Source: Pseudorhizobium flavum (GTDB lineage: Bacteria > Pseudomonadota > Alphaproteobacteria > Rhizobiales > Rhizobiaceae). From it: a stretch of 64,000 bases of DNA. The first letter of the stretch is position 1. Each line of letters begins with the position of its first letter. Below the pieces are notes generated by a model. It did no database searches, was not told the origin of the DNA, and worked only from the letters and a program-made list of their open reading frames with translations. Of the stretch, positions 46,554 to 54,077 are shown in pieces. The stretch covers positions 1 through 64,000 of the forward strand of contig NZ_LR723670.1 in the NCBI RefSeq assembly GCF_902502825.2, written 5' to 3'. Made by a program: the position numbers and the translations under genes.

Positions 46554-48209
46554 TCAGGACAGGTCGGCCATACGCCAGTACAGATCCTGAGCATGGTCTG
46601 AAAGCTCGTCGCTTTGCACCGCCTCCCCGTCGTCGTCCTCGGGCGAGGGATCGTCCTCCGGATCGCTGTCCCCGCCCTGCGCATCCTGATGCGACGATCG
46701 ATGGCCACCGTCCTCATCGATGGGCGAGACCCTTTCGACGTCGCGTTCTTCCTCATCCGGCGCCCGGGGCGCTGGCGGATAGGTCACCAGGACCTGCGCC
46801 AGACCTTCGCGTGCCAGCATGGGTGCTGCCAGGATATATGCGGCCGAATCGGCCACCAGATGGGGAGCCGCAGAGACGTTGGCCGTCACCTTGTTGCCCA
46901 ACGCCGGCGCGGGGGCCGGAAGAGCGCTTTCGGTGTCTGCCGCGCGCGCCGCGATTGGCTCGCCCGATTGTATCAAGGGTGAGGCAGGCACTGGGCGGGC
47001 AATCTGGGTCGCGCCGTCCTCGGCCGACTGTTCTGCCTGGACGGGAGCAAAAACCTGGGGCACCGGCGCCTTGCTGGCGCCTGTGCTCTCCGACGGGGAG
47101 CCGCCCGACGCGGAATTCTGGAACAGGACGTCCTGTATGAACCTGTTCTTCGGATCCTCCACCGCCCTTTGGGCGAAGCGTGCCAGCGCGGGGGCGTCAT
47201 AGATGACGGGCGTTCCTATGCTGGAGCTCGTTGTTGCCGAACGAGGCTCACCGACCACCTCCGCGCGGCTGGAGAGAGAGTTTTCCGTGGCCACGGGGCT
47301 CCCGCCGGCTCTCGTTTCCCCCGGCCCTGGGAGTTCAGGGGATCGGGCTGCGGGCGGAGTGCGATCCGGATCGGGACCGTCAAGCTGCAGCGGAGACATG
47401 CCGCCGCGCGTGACCGGCTGTGTCGATTGCTGTGGTTTCAGCGAAGGAACACCGGCGTCCTCTCCTCCTTCCGCAACCGCTCCCTGTGCGGGAGGTACCG
47501 TCGTGACGACGCTCGTAGGGGAGGTCGGACCAGCGGTGGCAGAGGCTGCGGCGTCCCGGACGTGCGCCGCCGGCACTGCGGCAGGCCCTTGATCGCCTCC
47601 GGCGGCCTTCGCAGGAAGCTCGGCTGGCGCTGGAGCCGCGCCCGTCAGCGGGGTGCGAACCGAGGCAGAAGCGGGAGAAGCGGAGGAGCCCACTGCAGCG
47701 TCGTTCTGGCGGTAGGAGCTGACGACGGCCCGGGTCGCCAAGTCGCGATCGGCTGCCGGTGCGCTTTCCAGATAAGCGGTGAGGCGTGCCGCCTCCGGTC
47801 CGAGCGGATTTTTCAGGATTTCGGTGAGGATGCGAAGCGTGACGCCGCGTACAAGCTGGGCGACGCTTTGCTCGAGTGCGGCCCGCTGCGACAGGCTCAG
47901 AGACTTCAGGGCTTCCGCCAGCCGATTTGCATAGTCGACAAGGCCTTCGCCTTCGCGTCGGCTGATCTTCAGGAAGCTCCCGATGGTCTCGGCGAAGATG
48001 GAAAGGCCCTGTGCCAGCTGCACCTGGCCGGACAGGGAAAGGATGTCGATCCGACCGCCGCCCAGGAGGTTTGCAGGCAAAGGGGTCGTGGCAGCTGAAA
48101 CGCCAGAGGTGGCGGCGAGCGAGGCGCGCATCGCCTGCCGGCCCGCATCCTGATAGTCGACAGAGGCGCTCAACGCGGCACCGATAGGCGGCAGCATGAC
48201 CTGCTCCAT
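46554..48209 (-). CDS. Unrecognised Ala/Pro/acid-rich protein (551 aa)
   Basis: I do not recognise a known family. Residues 1-165 look folded and helical (GRIDILSLSGQVQLAQGLSIFAETIG; LVDYANRLAEALKSLSLSQRAALEQSVAQLVRG). Residues ~170-480 are low-complexity Pro/Ala/Ser/Thr, probably disordered. A last block VAAPHLVADSAAYILAAPML-type segment precedes an Asp/Glu-rich tail. No signal peptide or membrane helix is visible. A structured N-terminus with a disordered centre recalls flagellar hook-length or secretion-associated proteins, but there is no flagellar context. Same strand as the next gene (48393-49418), 183 bp apart. Confidence 0.7.
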   Translation of the reverse strand: MEQVMLPPIGAALSASVDYQDAGRQAMRASLAATSGVSAATTPLPANLLGGGRIDILSLSGQVQLAQGLSIFAETIGSFLKISRREGEGLVDYANRLAEALKSLSLSQRAALEQSVAQLVRGVTLRILTEILKNPLGPEAARLTAYLESAPAADRDLATRAVVSSYRQNDAAVGSSASPASASVRTPLTGAAPAPAELPAKAAGGDQGPAAVPAAHVRDAAASATAGPTSPTSVVTTVPPAQGAVAEGGEDAGVPSLKPQQSTQPVTRGGMSPLQLDGPDPDRTPPAARSPELPGPGETRAGGSPVATENSLSSRAEVVGEPRSATTSSSIGTPVIYDAPALARFAQRAVEDPKNRFIQDVLFQNSASGGSPSESTGASKAPVPQVFAPVQAEQSAEDGATQIARPVPASPLIQSGEPIAARAADTESALPAPAPALGNKVTANVSAAPHLVADSAAYILAAPMLAREGLAQVLVTYPPAPRAPDEEERDVERVSPIDEDGGHRSSHQDAQGGDSDPEDDPSPEDDDGEAVQSDELSDHAQDLYWRMADLS

Positions 48210-48392
48210 GTCTTCGCGGTGGGCAAGACAGATCGGCTACTGCGGTTCAGTTTTTTCGCAACGTACGGCGCTGCGGCCGCGACGCCTCATGGCGCCACCT
48301 TTGCCGATTGATTGACTAGAATGCGACCAAGGTCGTTAAGATTTCCTTAATGACCAAAACTGACGGAAGCGCGTTGCCTTCACGGTCGCGGG

Positions 48393-49418
48393 CTACGCCG
48401 CGAACTTTCTCTTCAGGAGTTCATAGAGTCCGATATCGTCGACGAAGATCGGTAGAACAGGGGCGGCGTTCGCTGCGACGAGCGCCATCTCCTCGATCGC
48501 TTCAGCGGTCTGTTCTGTCACCTCTTCCGGCTGCTCGACGGCACCGGTCACATCCAAGGGGATTGCAGGCGGCTCCTCCGCTGCGGACTCGGCATCGGTC
48601 TTCTTCGCCTGCTCCGCATTCGCTCCCAGGATCAGGATCAGTTCGACGCCAGAAGCAGCGGCGTCTGCCTTCGGCTCGCCGATCCCCTCCGGCTTCAGAG
48701 CGCTGTCGTTCTGGGCCGCCACGACGTCCTGCATGTCCTGGACATCTTCCAGCTTTTCGGAGGCTTCCAGCGCTTGGATATCCTTCTGCCGTTCTGCCCG
48801 CGTTTGGGCATCCTCGACACGGGTCGGATCATATCCCTGCGGCCCGAGCTTCAGTTCTTCCAGTGTCTTGGGATCGGCGACATCCTCGAGGCGCTGCAGG
48901 ACCCGGGCCACGTCGAACGCCGCCCCGCCACCGTTGGCGGCTGCCGCAAGCCCTTCTAGAAGGCGTGCGTTGTCGTCACCATAGGGGTTCTTGATCGCCG
49001 CGATGACAGTCGCGAGAGAGACGCCGGCCGCCTTCAAGCCGAGTTCGTCTTCAAGCTTGGCGATAGCGGTGTGATCGAGGCCGAGCTGCTTGATTGCCTC
49101 TTCGATTGCTCGTCCGAGCGAGAAATTCGACCGGTCTTCCTCAAGATCGATGCCGAGCTTCGCCGCCAGCCGCTCGGTCAGCTTCAGCTTCAGCTCGTTT
49201 GCATCCACATTGTTGATGCCGAACAATGCCTCAGCGATCTTGTCCCGTGCGCGCCGTATTTCGATGCTCGCGCTGACCTGGGCCTCGACGACAGGATCTC
49301 GCTTCTCGCCGCTCGCCTTCTCCTGGTCTTCCCAGCGCCGCTCGTCGATGCTGTCGAGCGTCGCCTGCATGACGTTCGTTGCCGCGAGCCCCGCTGTCTG
49401 CTGCGTCGGAAAAAGCAT
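48393..49418 (-). CDS. Unrecognised helical protein (341 aa)
   Basis: No family recognised. ATG 49418 has GGTGGG just upstream and is preferred to the TTG at 49439. Residues 1-165 are predominantly amphipathic helix (ASIEIRRARDKIAEALFGIN; ELKLKLTERLAAKLGIDLEED). The middle is charged with coiled-coil character (AERQKDIQALEASEKLEDVQDMQ), then a Glu/Pro-rich stretch. The end, LPIFVDDIGLYELLKRKF, looks like a short conserved motif. No signal peptide or TM helix. Similar composition and orientation to the 551-aa neighbour suggest the two act together. Confidence 0.72.
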   Translation of the reverse strand: MLFPTQQTAGLAATNVMQATLDSIDERRWEDQEKASGEKRDPVVEAQVSASIEIRRARDKIAEALFGINNVDANELKLKLTERLAAKLGIDLEEDRSNFSLGRAIEEAIKQLGLDHTAIAKLEDELGLKAAGVSLATVIAAIKNPYGDDNARLLEGLAAAANGGGAAFDVARVLQRLEDVADPKTLEELKLGPQGYDPTRVEDAQTRAERQKDIQALEASEKLEDVQDMQDVVAAQNDSALKPEGIGEPKADAAASGVELILILGANAEQAKKTDAESAAEEPPAIPLDVTGAVEQPEEVTEQTAEAIEEMALVAANAAPVLPIFVDDIGLYELLKRKFAA

Positions 49419-49513
49419 GATCCCACCGAGATGACCCAATCGCCGCCGAGGCTATGGCAGAGTGGTTAATGCGGGGATAACGATGGGGAGCAGGTATTCT
49501 ATGAAAAGGCGCG

Positions 49514-50137
49514 TCAACTATGGGCGAAGATGTCGGTTTCTTCCCAGCCCAGCAGGTCGAGCTTGGAGCGCGTCGGAAGAAATTCAAAACACGCCGCAGC
49601 CAACTCCATACGGCCGTCCCGGCGGAGACGGTCTGTCAGCCGGTCGGCGAGCGAATGCAGGTAGAGAACGTCCGATGCGGCATATTCCATCTGTGCGGGC
49701 GAGAGCGTTTCGGCGGCCCAGTCCGACTGCTGCTGGGCCTTCGACACGTCGATGTCGAGGAGCTCCTTCAGGTTGTCCTTCAACCCATGACGATCCGTAT
49801 ATGTTCGCGTCAGCCGCGAAGCGATCTTGGTGCAGAAGACGGGCGTGGTGGTGACGCCGAAGGTGTGGAAGAGGACGGCGATGTCGAAGCGGCCGTAGTG
49901 GAAGATCTTGCGGCGTGAGGGATCGGCAAGCAGGCCCACGAGGTTCGGCGCTTCCTTCTGGCCGGCGGCGATGCGAATGACGTCCGCCGTTCCGTCACCG
50001 GGGGAAAGCTGCACGACGCAGAGGCGGTCACGACGGGGAACAAGCCCGAGGGTTTCGGTATCGATCGCAACGTCACCCGTATAGCGGGCGGCATCGGCCG
50101 CGGAAATATCACCTTCGTGGTAGCGAATACTGCTCAT
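49514..50137 (-). CDS. rnd: Short ribonuclease D-type 3'-5' exonuclease
   Basis: A 207-aa DEDD-family exonuclease: AIDTETLGL (DxE, Exo I) at about residues 24-32, FHYGRFDIAVLF (Exo II, Asp) and DWAAETLSPAQMEYAASDVLYLHSLAD (Exo III, YxxxD). It lacks the C-terminal HRDC domains of full RNase D, as usual for the short alphaproteobacterial form. ATG 50137 has GAGG at 6 bp; the adjacent ATG 50140 is closer. Trims RNA 3' ends. Confidence 0.88.
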   Translation of the reverse strand: MSSIRYHEGDISAADAARYTGDVAIDTETLGLVPRRDRLCVVQLSPGDGTADVIRIAAGQKEAPNLVGLLADPSRRKIFHYGRFDIAVLFHTFGVTTTPVFCTKIASRLTRTYTDRHGLKDNLKELLDIDVSKAQQQSDWAAETLSPAQMEYAASDVLYLHSLADRLTDRLRRDGRMELAAACFEFLPTRSKLDLLGWEETDIFAHS

Positions 50138-50245
50138 CATCTGCCTCGTCGTTTGCTCATGAGGCAATGCCACAGCGGCCGCTCTGCGGCAAGCTGGGCC
50201 AGCGGTGGGGTCGGAAGACATAGAAGAAGCTCTGCAAAAAACGCA

Positions 50246-50262
50246 TTGCTGCAATGCAGCAA
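50246..50262. promoter_or_regulatory. Inverted repeat just upstream of the sRNA promoter
   Basis: TTGCTGC-AAT-GCAGCAA is a perfect 7-bp inverted repeat ending 4 bp before the -35 box at 50267. Position fits an activator or repressor site for the sRNA. Confidence 0.5.
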
Positions 50263-50266
50263 AGCC

Positions 50267-50295
50267 CTTGGCAATGCATCCGGCGCAGCCTATAT
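50267..50295 (+). promoter_or_regulatory. Sigma-70 promoter of the alpha-r14 sRNA
   Basis: CTTGGC (50267-50272), exactly 17 bp, CTATAT (50290-50295): near-perfect match to the alphaproteobacterial housekeeping consensus CTTGAC-N17-CTATAT. It predicts a transcript start near 50302. Confidence 0.8.
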
Positions 50296-50301
50296 CTCAA
50301 T

Positions 50302-50419
50302 CATCGAAACGACGCACTCCTCCTCCCAGCGTCGTTAGATGAGATCGGCAATCTCCTCCTCCTCCCAATTGCCGATCATGTTTAAAGCCCGACGCACCTC
50401 CTCCCGCGTCGGGCTTTTT
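50302..50419 (+). ncRNA. alpha-r14 (NfeR1-type) small RNA with three anti-Shine-Dalgarno loops
   Basis: About 118 nt from the predicted start to the terminator. Three hairpins each expose a CCUCCUCC-type loop: H1 50308-50336 (8-bp stem AACGACGC), H2 50343-50377 (10-bp stem GATCGGCAAT) and H3 50384-50418 (12-bp stem ending AAAGCCCGACGC, followed by TTTTT) which doubles as Rho-independent terminator. Length, number of hairpins and loop motif match the rhizobial alpha-r14 family, whose S. meliloti member NfeR1 acts in salt stress and nodulation; the loops are thought to pair with ribosome-binding sites. Not coding. Confidence 0.88.
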
Positions 50420-50569
50420 CGTTTCGCACATCGATCATCCTAGGTGCGCCGCGCGCGCCGCACGAAAAGCCGGCAGGCCAGTTATCTCGCATTGAAGGGC
50501 TGTTCCTCGCAGGTCCGTAGGCGAGGGCACGGCCCCTCTGGAGCGCTGAGTGAACTCAAGCAGCCCCGC

Positions 50570-51499
50570 TCATTCGCACCTCAGCCCCTGATCGAGATAA
50601 CTCGGGACGCCGGCAGGCGGGGCAGGGATGGGGGATGCGCGGCGCACGGCTGCGACGATGTAGTTGTCGATCGCCGAGTTCCCGGAGGAACGCGAGAGGG
50701 AGACATTGGTTATATTGCCGTTGCCATCGAAGCTGAATCGGACGGCGGCTGTGCCGGTGTCATTGCCGGGGCAACGGCGCGCGTTGCGCGCGATCTTCGC
50801 CTGAACGCGCGACTTCCATTTCGCGGGCGAGACGGAGGGCCGTGACGAGCCGGTGGTGGTCTGGCTGGCAGCCGTACGCTCCGAAGGCTTCGCCTGAAGC
50901 TTGGCCTGCTGCGATGCCTTGGAGGCCTGCGGCTGCTTCTGGACGCGCTTCGGCGGTTGCTTCTTCGGCTCCGGCGGCGGAGGCGGCCTCGAGACTGGCA
51001 AAGGAACTTCGACATTCTCGAGTGCGGCGATCATCTGCTCTTCCAGCGGGTCGATCTCCTCCACCGGTTCCGGTGGCGGCTCGGGCACGGTCTTGGTGAT
51101 CTCAGGCTCAGGTTCGGGCTGAGGCTCCGGCTCCACCGGCTCAGGCTCCGGTTCGATCGGCTCGGCGACTTCTTCCGGCGGAGGTGGCTCGACCGGATCA
51201 GGCAATGGCTCCGCCGGCGGCTGCTCGACGGGCTCCAGCTGCCGGCTGGCAACTTCTTCGGAATCGACCTCCTCGGTCGCGACCTGGTCTTCCTCGGTGT
51301 TCGCCGCTTCCGGTTCCGCCGCAAGTTCGATCTTGATCGCTGCAGGCGGCCCGGGCTCGGCCGGTGCGTCCGGCTCCTGGCGCAGAAGAACGGCGGCAGC
51401 GGCGATGTGCGCCGTCAACACCACCATCGCAGCGGACGACCATAGTGCCAGCTCTGCGAGCCGGCCGGCACGGCTGGAGCGGGGCGTAGCGAGTGTCAC
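50570..51499 (-). CDS. tonB: TonB energy transducer
   Basis: A 309-aa protein: cytoplasmic N-terminus, one TM anchor at about 15-38, and a long Pro/Glu-rich periplasm-spanning stretch (EPEPEPVEPEPQPEPEPE type). The C-terminal TonB domain (~225-309) is VQAKIARNARRCPG, AAVRFSFDGNGNITNVSLSRSSGN and AAVRRASPIPAPP. GTG start overlaps the exbD stop. Couples the proton motive force from ExbBD to outer-membrane receptors for iron or heme; no receptor is in the window. Confidence 0.92.
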   Translation of the reverse strand: MTLATPRSSRAGRLAELALWSSAAMVVLTAHIAAAAVLLRQEPDAPAEPGPPAAIKIELAAEPEAANTEEDQVATEEVDSEEVASRQLEPVEQPPAEPLPDPVEPPPPEEVAEPIEPEPEPVEPEPQPEPEPEITKTVPEPPPEPVEEIDPLEEQMIAALENVEVPLPVSRPPPPPEPKKQPPKRVQKQPQASKASQQAKLQAKPSERTAASQTTTGSSRPSVSPAKWKSRVQAKIARNARRCPGNDTGTAAVRFSFDGNGNITNVSLSRSSGNSAIDNYIVAAVRRASPIPAPPAGVPSYLDQGLRCE

Positions 51500-51987
51500 T
51501 GGCTCTCTCCGCTTGCCGGGACGGTTGTGGCGGCGGGCTGTTCCGTGGCGGCAGACGGCGCTGCGCCAGGCAGTGTCTCAAGCCCGACCAGAGCGATCTT
51601 CAGGTAGCCTGCGTCCCGCAGCAGGTTCATGACCTCCATGAACTGGCCGTATTCGATCGCCTTGTCGGCGCGTAGGAAGATGCGGGTCTCCTTGTCGCTT
51701 TCGGTGACACGATCCAGCGTCGCCGCCAGCTGCTCGCGCTGCACCGGATCATTGCCGAGATTGAGGCCGAGGTCTTCCTTGAGCGTAAGATAGAGGGGCT
51801 CATCGGGGCGTTGCGCGGGCTGCGCCGACGAGGCAGGAAGGTCGACGTTCACGTCCACCGTCGCAAGTGGCGCTGCCACCATGAAGATGATCAGCAGCAC
51901 CAGCATCACGTCGATGAATGGCGTGACGTTGATTTCATGGTTTTCGGCAAGCTCGTCGCCCTGCGTCTCGCGAATACCGCCGGCCAT
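51496..51987 (-). CDS. exbD: Biopolymer transporter ExbD
   Basis: A 163-aa protein with a single N-terminal TM helix at about 20-42 (EINVTPFIDVMLVLLIIFMVAAPL). The essential Asp sits in the FIDV motif. The C-terminal periplasmic domain includes TRIFLRADKAIEYGQFMEVMNLL. ATG follows the exbB stop by 3 bp. Forms the proton channel of the TonB motor with ExbB. Confidence 0.94.
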   Translation of the reverse strand: MAGGIRETQGDELAENHEINVTPFIDVMLVLLIIFMVAAPLATVDVNVDLPASSAQPAQRPDEPLYLTLKEDLGLNLGNDPVQREQLAATLDRVTESDKETRIFLRADKAIEYGQFMEVMNLLRDAGYLKIALVGLETLPGAAPSAATEQPAATTVPASGESQ

Positions 51988-51990
51988 GGA

Positions 51991-53013
51991 TCATTCTCCT
52001 GCCACGAGGGAGACAGCCACGTTGCGGTTGCCGGGGGGAACCCTGCGGAAGTCGAGGTCGCGGCTGACCAGCCGCTCGACCCCGGCGGCAGCATCAGCCA
52101 GCAACTGGCGATAGCCGGTGATGGAACGGGCAAAGACGTTGTAGATCACGACGGCCGGAATTGCGGCCACAAGACCGATCGCAGTCGCGAGCAGCGCCTC
52201 GGCAATGCCGGGTGCCACGACGGCAAGGTTGGTCGTCTGCGACTCAGAAATGCCGATGAAGGAATTCATGATCCCCCAGACGGTGCCGAAGAGACCGACG
52301 AACGGAGCGGTCGAGCCGATGGTGGCGAGAACGCCGGTGCCGCGCGACATGCGCCGGCCTGCATAGGATTCGATGCGGGAGAGCGCCGAGGCCACACGTT
52401 CCTTCACGCCGGCATTGTCGGCGTGGTCGAGTGCAGCTTCGGAAAGCCGGATTTCGTCGGCCGCAGCGCGCAGCATAAGGGCCGCCGGCCCGCCGCGCTT
52501 CCCAAGCTCTCCGACGGCATCGGCGAGCGTTGCGGAATTGCGGATGATCTTCAGCGTCCGGCCCGCCCGCGTGCGTGCTCCAGCGAGTTCCAGCGTCTTG
52601 GCTAACCAGACGGTCCAGGTGATGAGCGAGGCGAAGGCGAGACCAATCATCACGCCCTTGACCACCCAGTCCGCAGCCATGAACATGCCCCATGGCGACA
52701 GGTCGTGGGGGATGTCCGAGCGTTCGCCGGCAGGCGGGATGTCCTGCATCACCGTCGGGACATTCTCGACCACCCCTTCCGAGTCGCGCGGCTGTTCGTC
52801 GATGGTATCAGCAGAGGGTGGAATGTCCGCAGGCGTCTGCTCGGCGCGCGGCAAGGTCTGCGGGGCGGGTTCGGATGGATTGGCCTGCGATGTTGCGGCT
52901 GGCGGCGGAGCGGCATCCTGGGCATTGGTCGCAGGTGCAGCACTCAGAAGCGCGCCGACCAGGAGGGGCATCATGAGATGGTGATGAAAAGGACGGGCGG
53001 ACGCAATCGTCAT
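51991..53013 (-). CDS. exbB: TonB-system energizer ExbB
   Basis: A 340-aa ExbB with a signal-like N-terminus and a Pro/Ala-rich ~85-residue extension before TM1, as in rhizobial ExbB. The core has three TM helices and the TM2-TM3 block IGSTAPFVGLFGTVWGIMNSFIGI, followed by GIAEALLATAIGLVAAIPAVVIYN. It heads exbB-exbD-tonB. The 224-bp upstream gap contains an imperfect palindrome (TTGGTTGGCAACAA, near 53123) but no clear iron box. Confidence 0.93.
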   Translation of the reverse strand: MTIASARPFHHHLMMPLLVGALLSAAPATNAQDAAPPPAATSQANPSEPAPQTLPRAEQTPADIPPSADTIDEQPRDSEGVVENVPTVMQDIPPAGERSDIPHDLSPWGMFMAADWVVKGVMIGLAFASLITWTVWLAKTLELAGARTRAGRTLKIIRNSATLADAVGELGKRGGPAALMLRAAADEIRLSEAALDHADNAGVKERVASALSRIESYAGRRMSRGTGVLATIGSTAPFVGLFGTVWGIMNSFIGISESQTTNLAVVAPGIAEALLATAIGLVAAIPAVVIYNVFARSITGYRQLLADAAAGVERLVSRDLDFRRVPPGNRNVAVSLVAGE

Positions 53014-53237
53014 GTCAGAAGCTCTCCGGAATGCGAGCCTGATCGTCGCACGACCCGGGCTCCGGACTGAAGACCGGCCTTGCCGGTCTCTCTTACGGCC
53101 TCTCGATAATAAACATGACTTTGGTTGGCAACAAATAAATCTTGAACCCGACGATCCGGATTAGATCTTGTCGGTGAACTTCGCTTTCCGTGCACGCCAT
53201 TGCCGTCTCGTTGCGGCAATGGCGTGACTTGTGCGGA

Positions 53238-53999
53238 TCAGCGGGCGAGCCAACCGCCGTCCACCGGCAGCACAACGCCGTGGACATAGTCGGACGCCGA
53301 AGAGGCAAGGAAGACCGCTGCGCCGCCAAGTTCGTCGGGTTTGCCCCAGTGCCCGGCTGGAATGCGTCCAAGGATTGCGGCATTGCGGTCCGCGTCGCTA
53401 CGCAGCGCTTCGGTATTGTTGGTCTCGAAGTAGCCCGGAGCAATGGCATTGACGTTGATGCCCTTGCCGGCCCACTCGCAGGCAAGCAGCCGCGTCAGCC
53501 CCGCAAGCCCGCTCTTCGATGCGGTATAGGAGGGGATGCGGATGCCGCCCTGAAAGGAGAGCAGCGAGGCGATGTTGATGATCTTGCCGCCCTTGCCTTC
53601 CGCGATCAGGTGGCGGGCAAAGGCCTGGCTCAGGAAGAAGACGCTCTTCAGGTTGACGTCCATGACGTCGTCCCAGTCCGCCTCAGTGAAGTCCACGGCG
53701 TCCGCACGGCGGATGATGCCGGCATTGTTGACGAGGATGTCGGCACGGCCCGTCCAGGCCAGGGTCTGCTCAACAACGTCCTTCACCGGTTCGATCGTCG
53801 AAAGATCGGCCTTGATGAAGCGGCACTTGCCCCGGCCGCCAGCGGCGATTGCCGCTTCCGTCTCTTCCATCGAAGAACGGCCGACCAGCGCAATGTCTGC
53901 CCCGGCCCCCGCAAGTGCGACAGCGATGGCTTGCCCGAGACCGGTATTTGCTCCGGTGACGATTGCCGTCTTTCCCGTCAGGTCGAATGAAATGGTCAC
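53238..53999 (-). CDS. kduD: 2-dehydro-3-deoxy-D-gluconate 5-dehydrogenase (KduD-like SDR)
   Basis: A 253-aa SDR, identical in length to E. coli KduD. It shows TGANTGLGQAIA (cofactor), NNAGIIRR, SYTASKSGLAG (YxxxK), APGYFETNNTEALRSD and RIPAGHWGKPDELGGAAVFL, all close to KduD. GTG 53999 is preferred because a GAGGAGGAGG ribosome-binding site lies just upstream. Interconverts keto-deoxygluconate species in uronate/pectin breakdown. It lies 25 bp after the infB terminator with no partner kdu gene nearby. Confidence 0.85.
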   Translation of the reverse strand: MTISFDLTGKTAIVTGANTGLGQAIAVALAGAGADIALVGRSSMEETEAAIAAGGRGKCRFIKADLSTIEPVKDVVEQTLAWTGRADILVNNAGIIRRADAVDFTEADWDDVMDVNLKSVFFLSQAFARHLIAEGKGGKIINIASLLSFQGGIRIPSYTASKSGLAGLTRLLACEWAGKGINVNAIAPGYFETNNTEALRSDADRNAAILGRIPAGHWGKPDELGGAAVFLASSASDYVHGVVLPVDGGWLAR

Positions 54000-54023
54000 G
54001 TCTGCCTCCTCCTCATGTGACAA

Positions 54024-54056
54024 GAAAAAAGCCGCCGGAAATCTCTTTCCAGCGGC
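54024..54056 (-). terminator. Rho-independent terminator after infB
   Basis: On the minus strand, GCCGCTGGAAA pairs with TTTCCGGCGGC (11 bp with one G-U) around GAGA, then TTTTTT. It closes the rimP-nusA-ylxR-infB operon 22 bp after infB and lies 25 bp upstream of the kduD start. Confidence 0.9.
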
Positions 54057-54077
54057 CCTTGGTGCTGTTCCCGTCGC

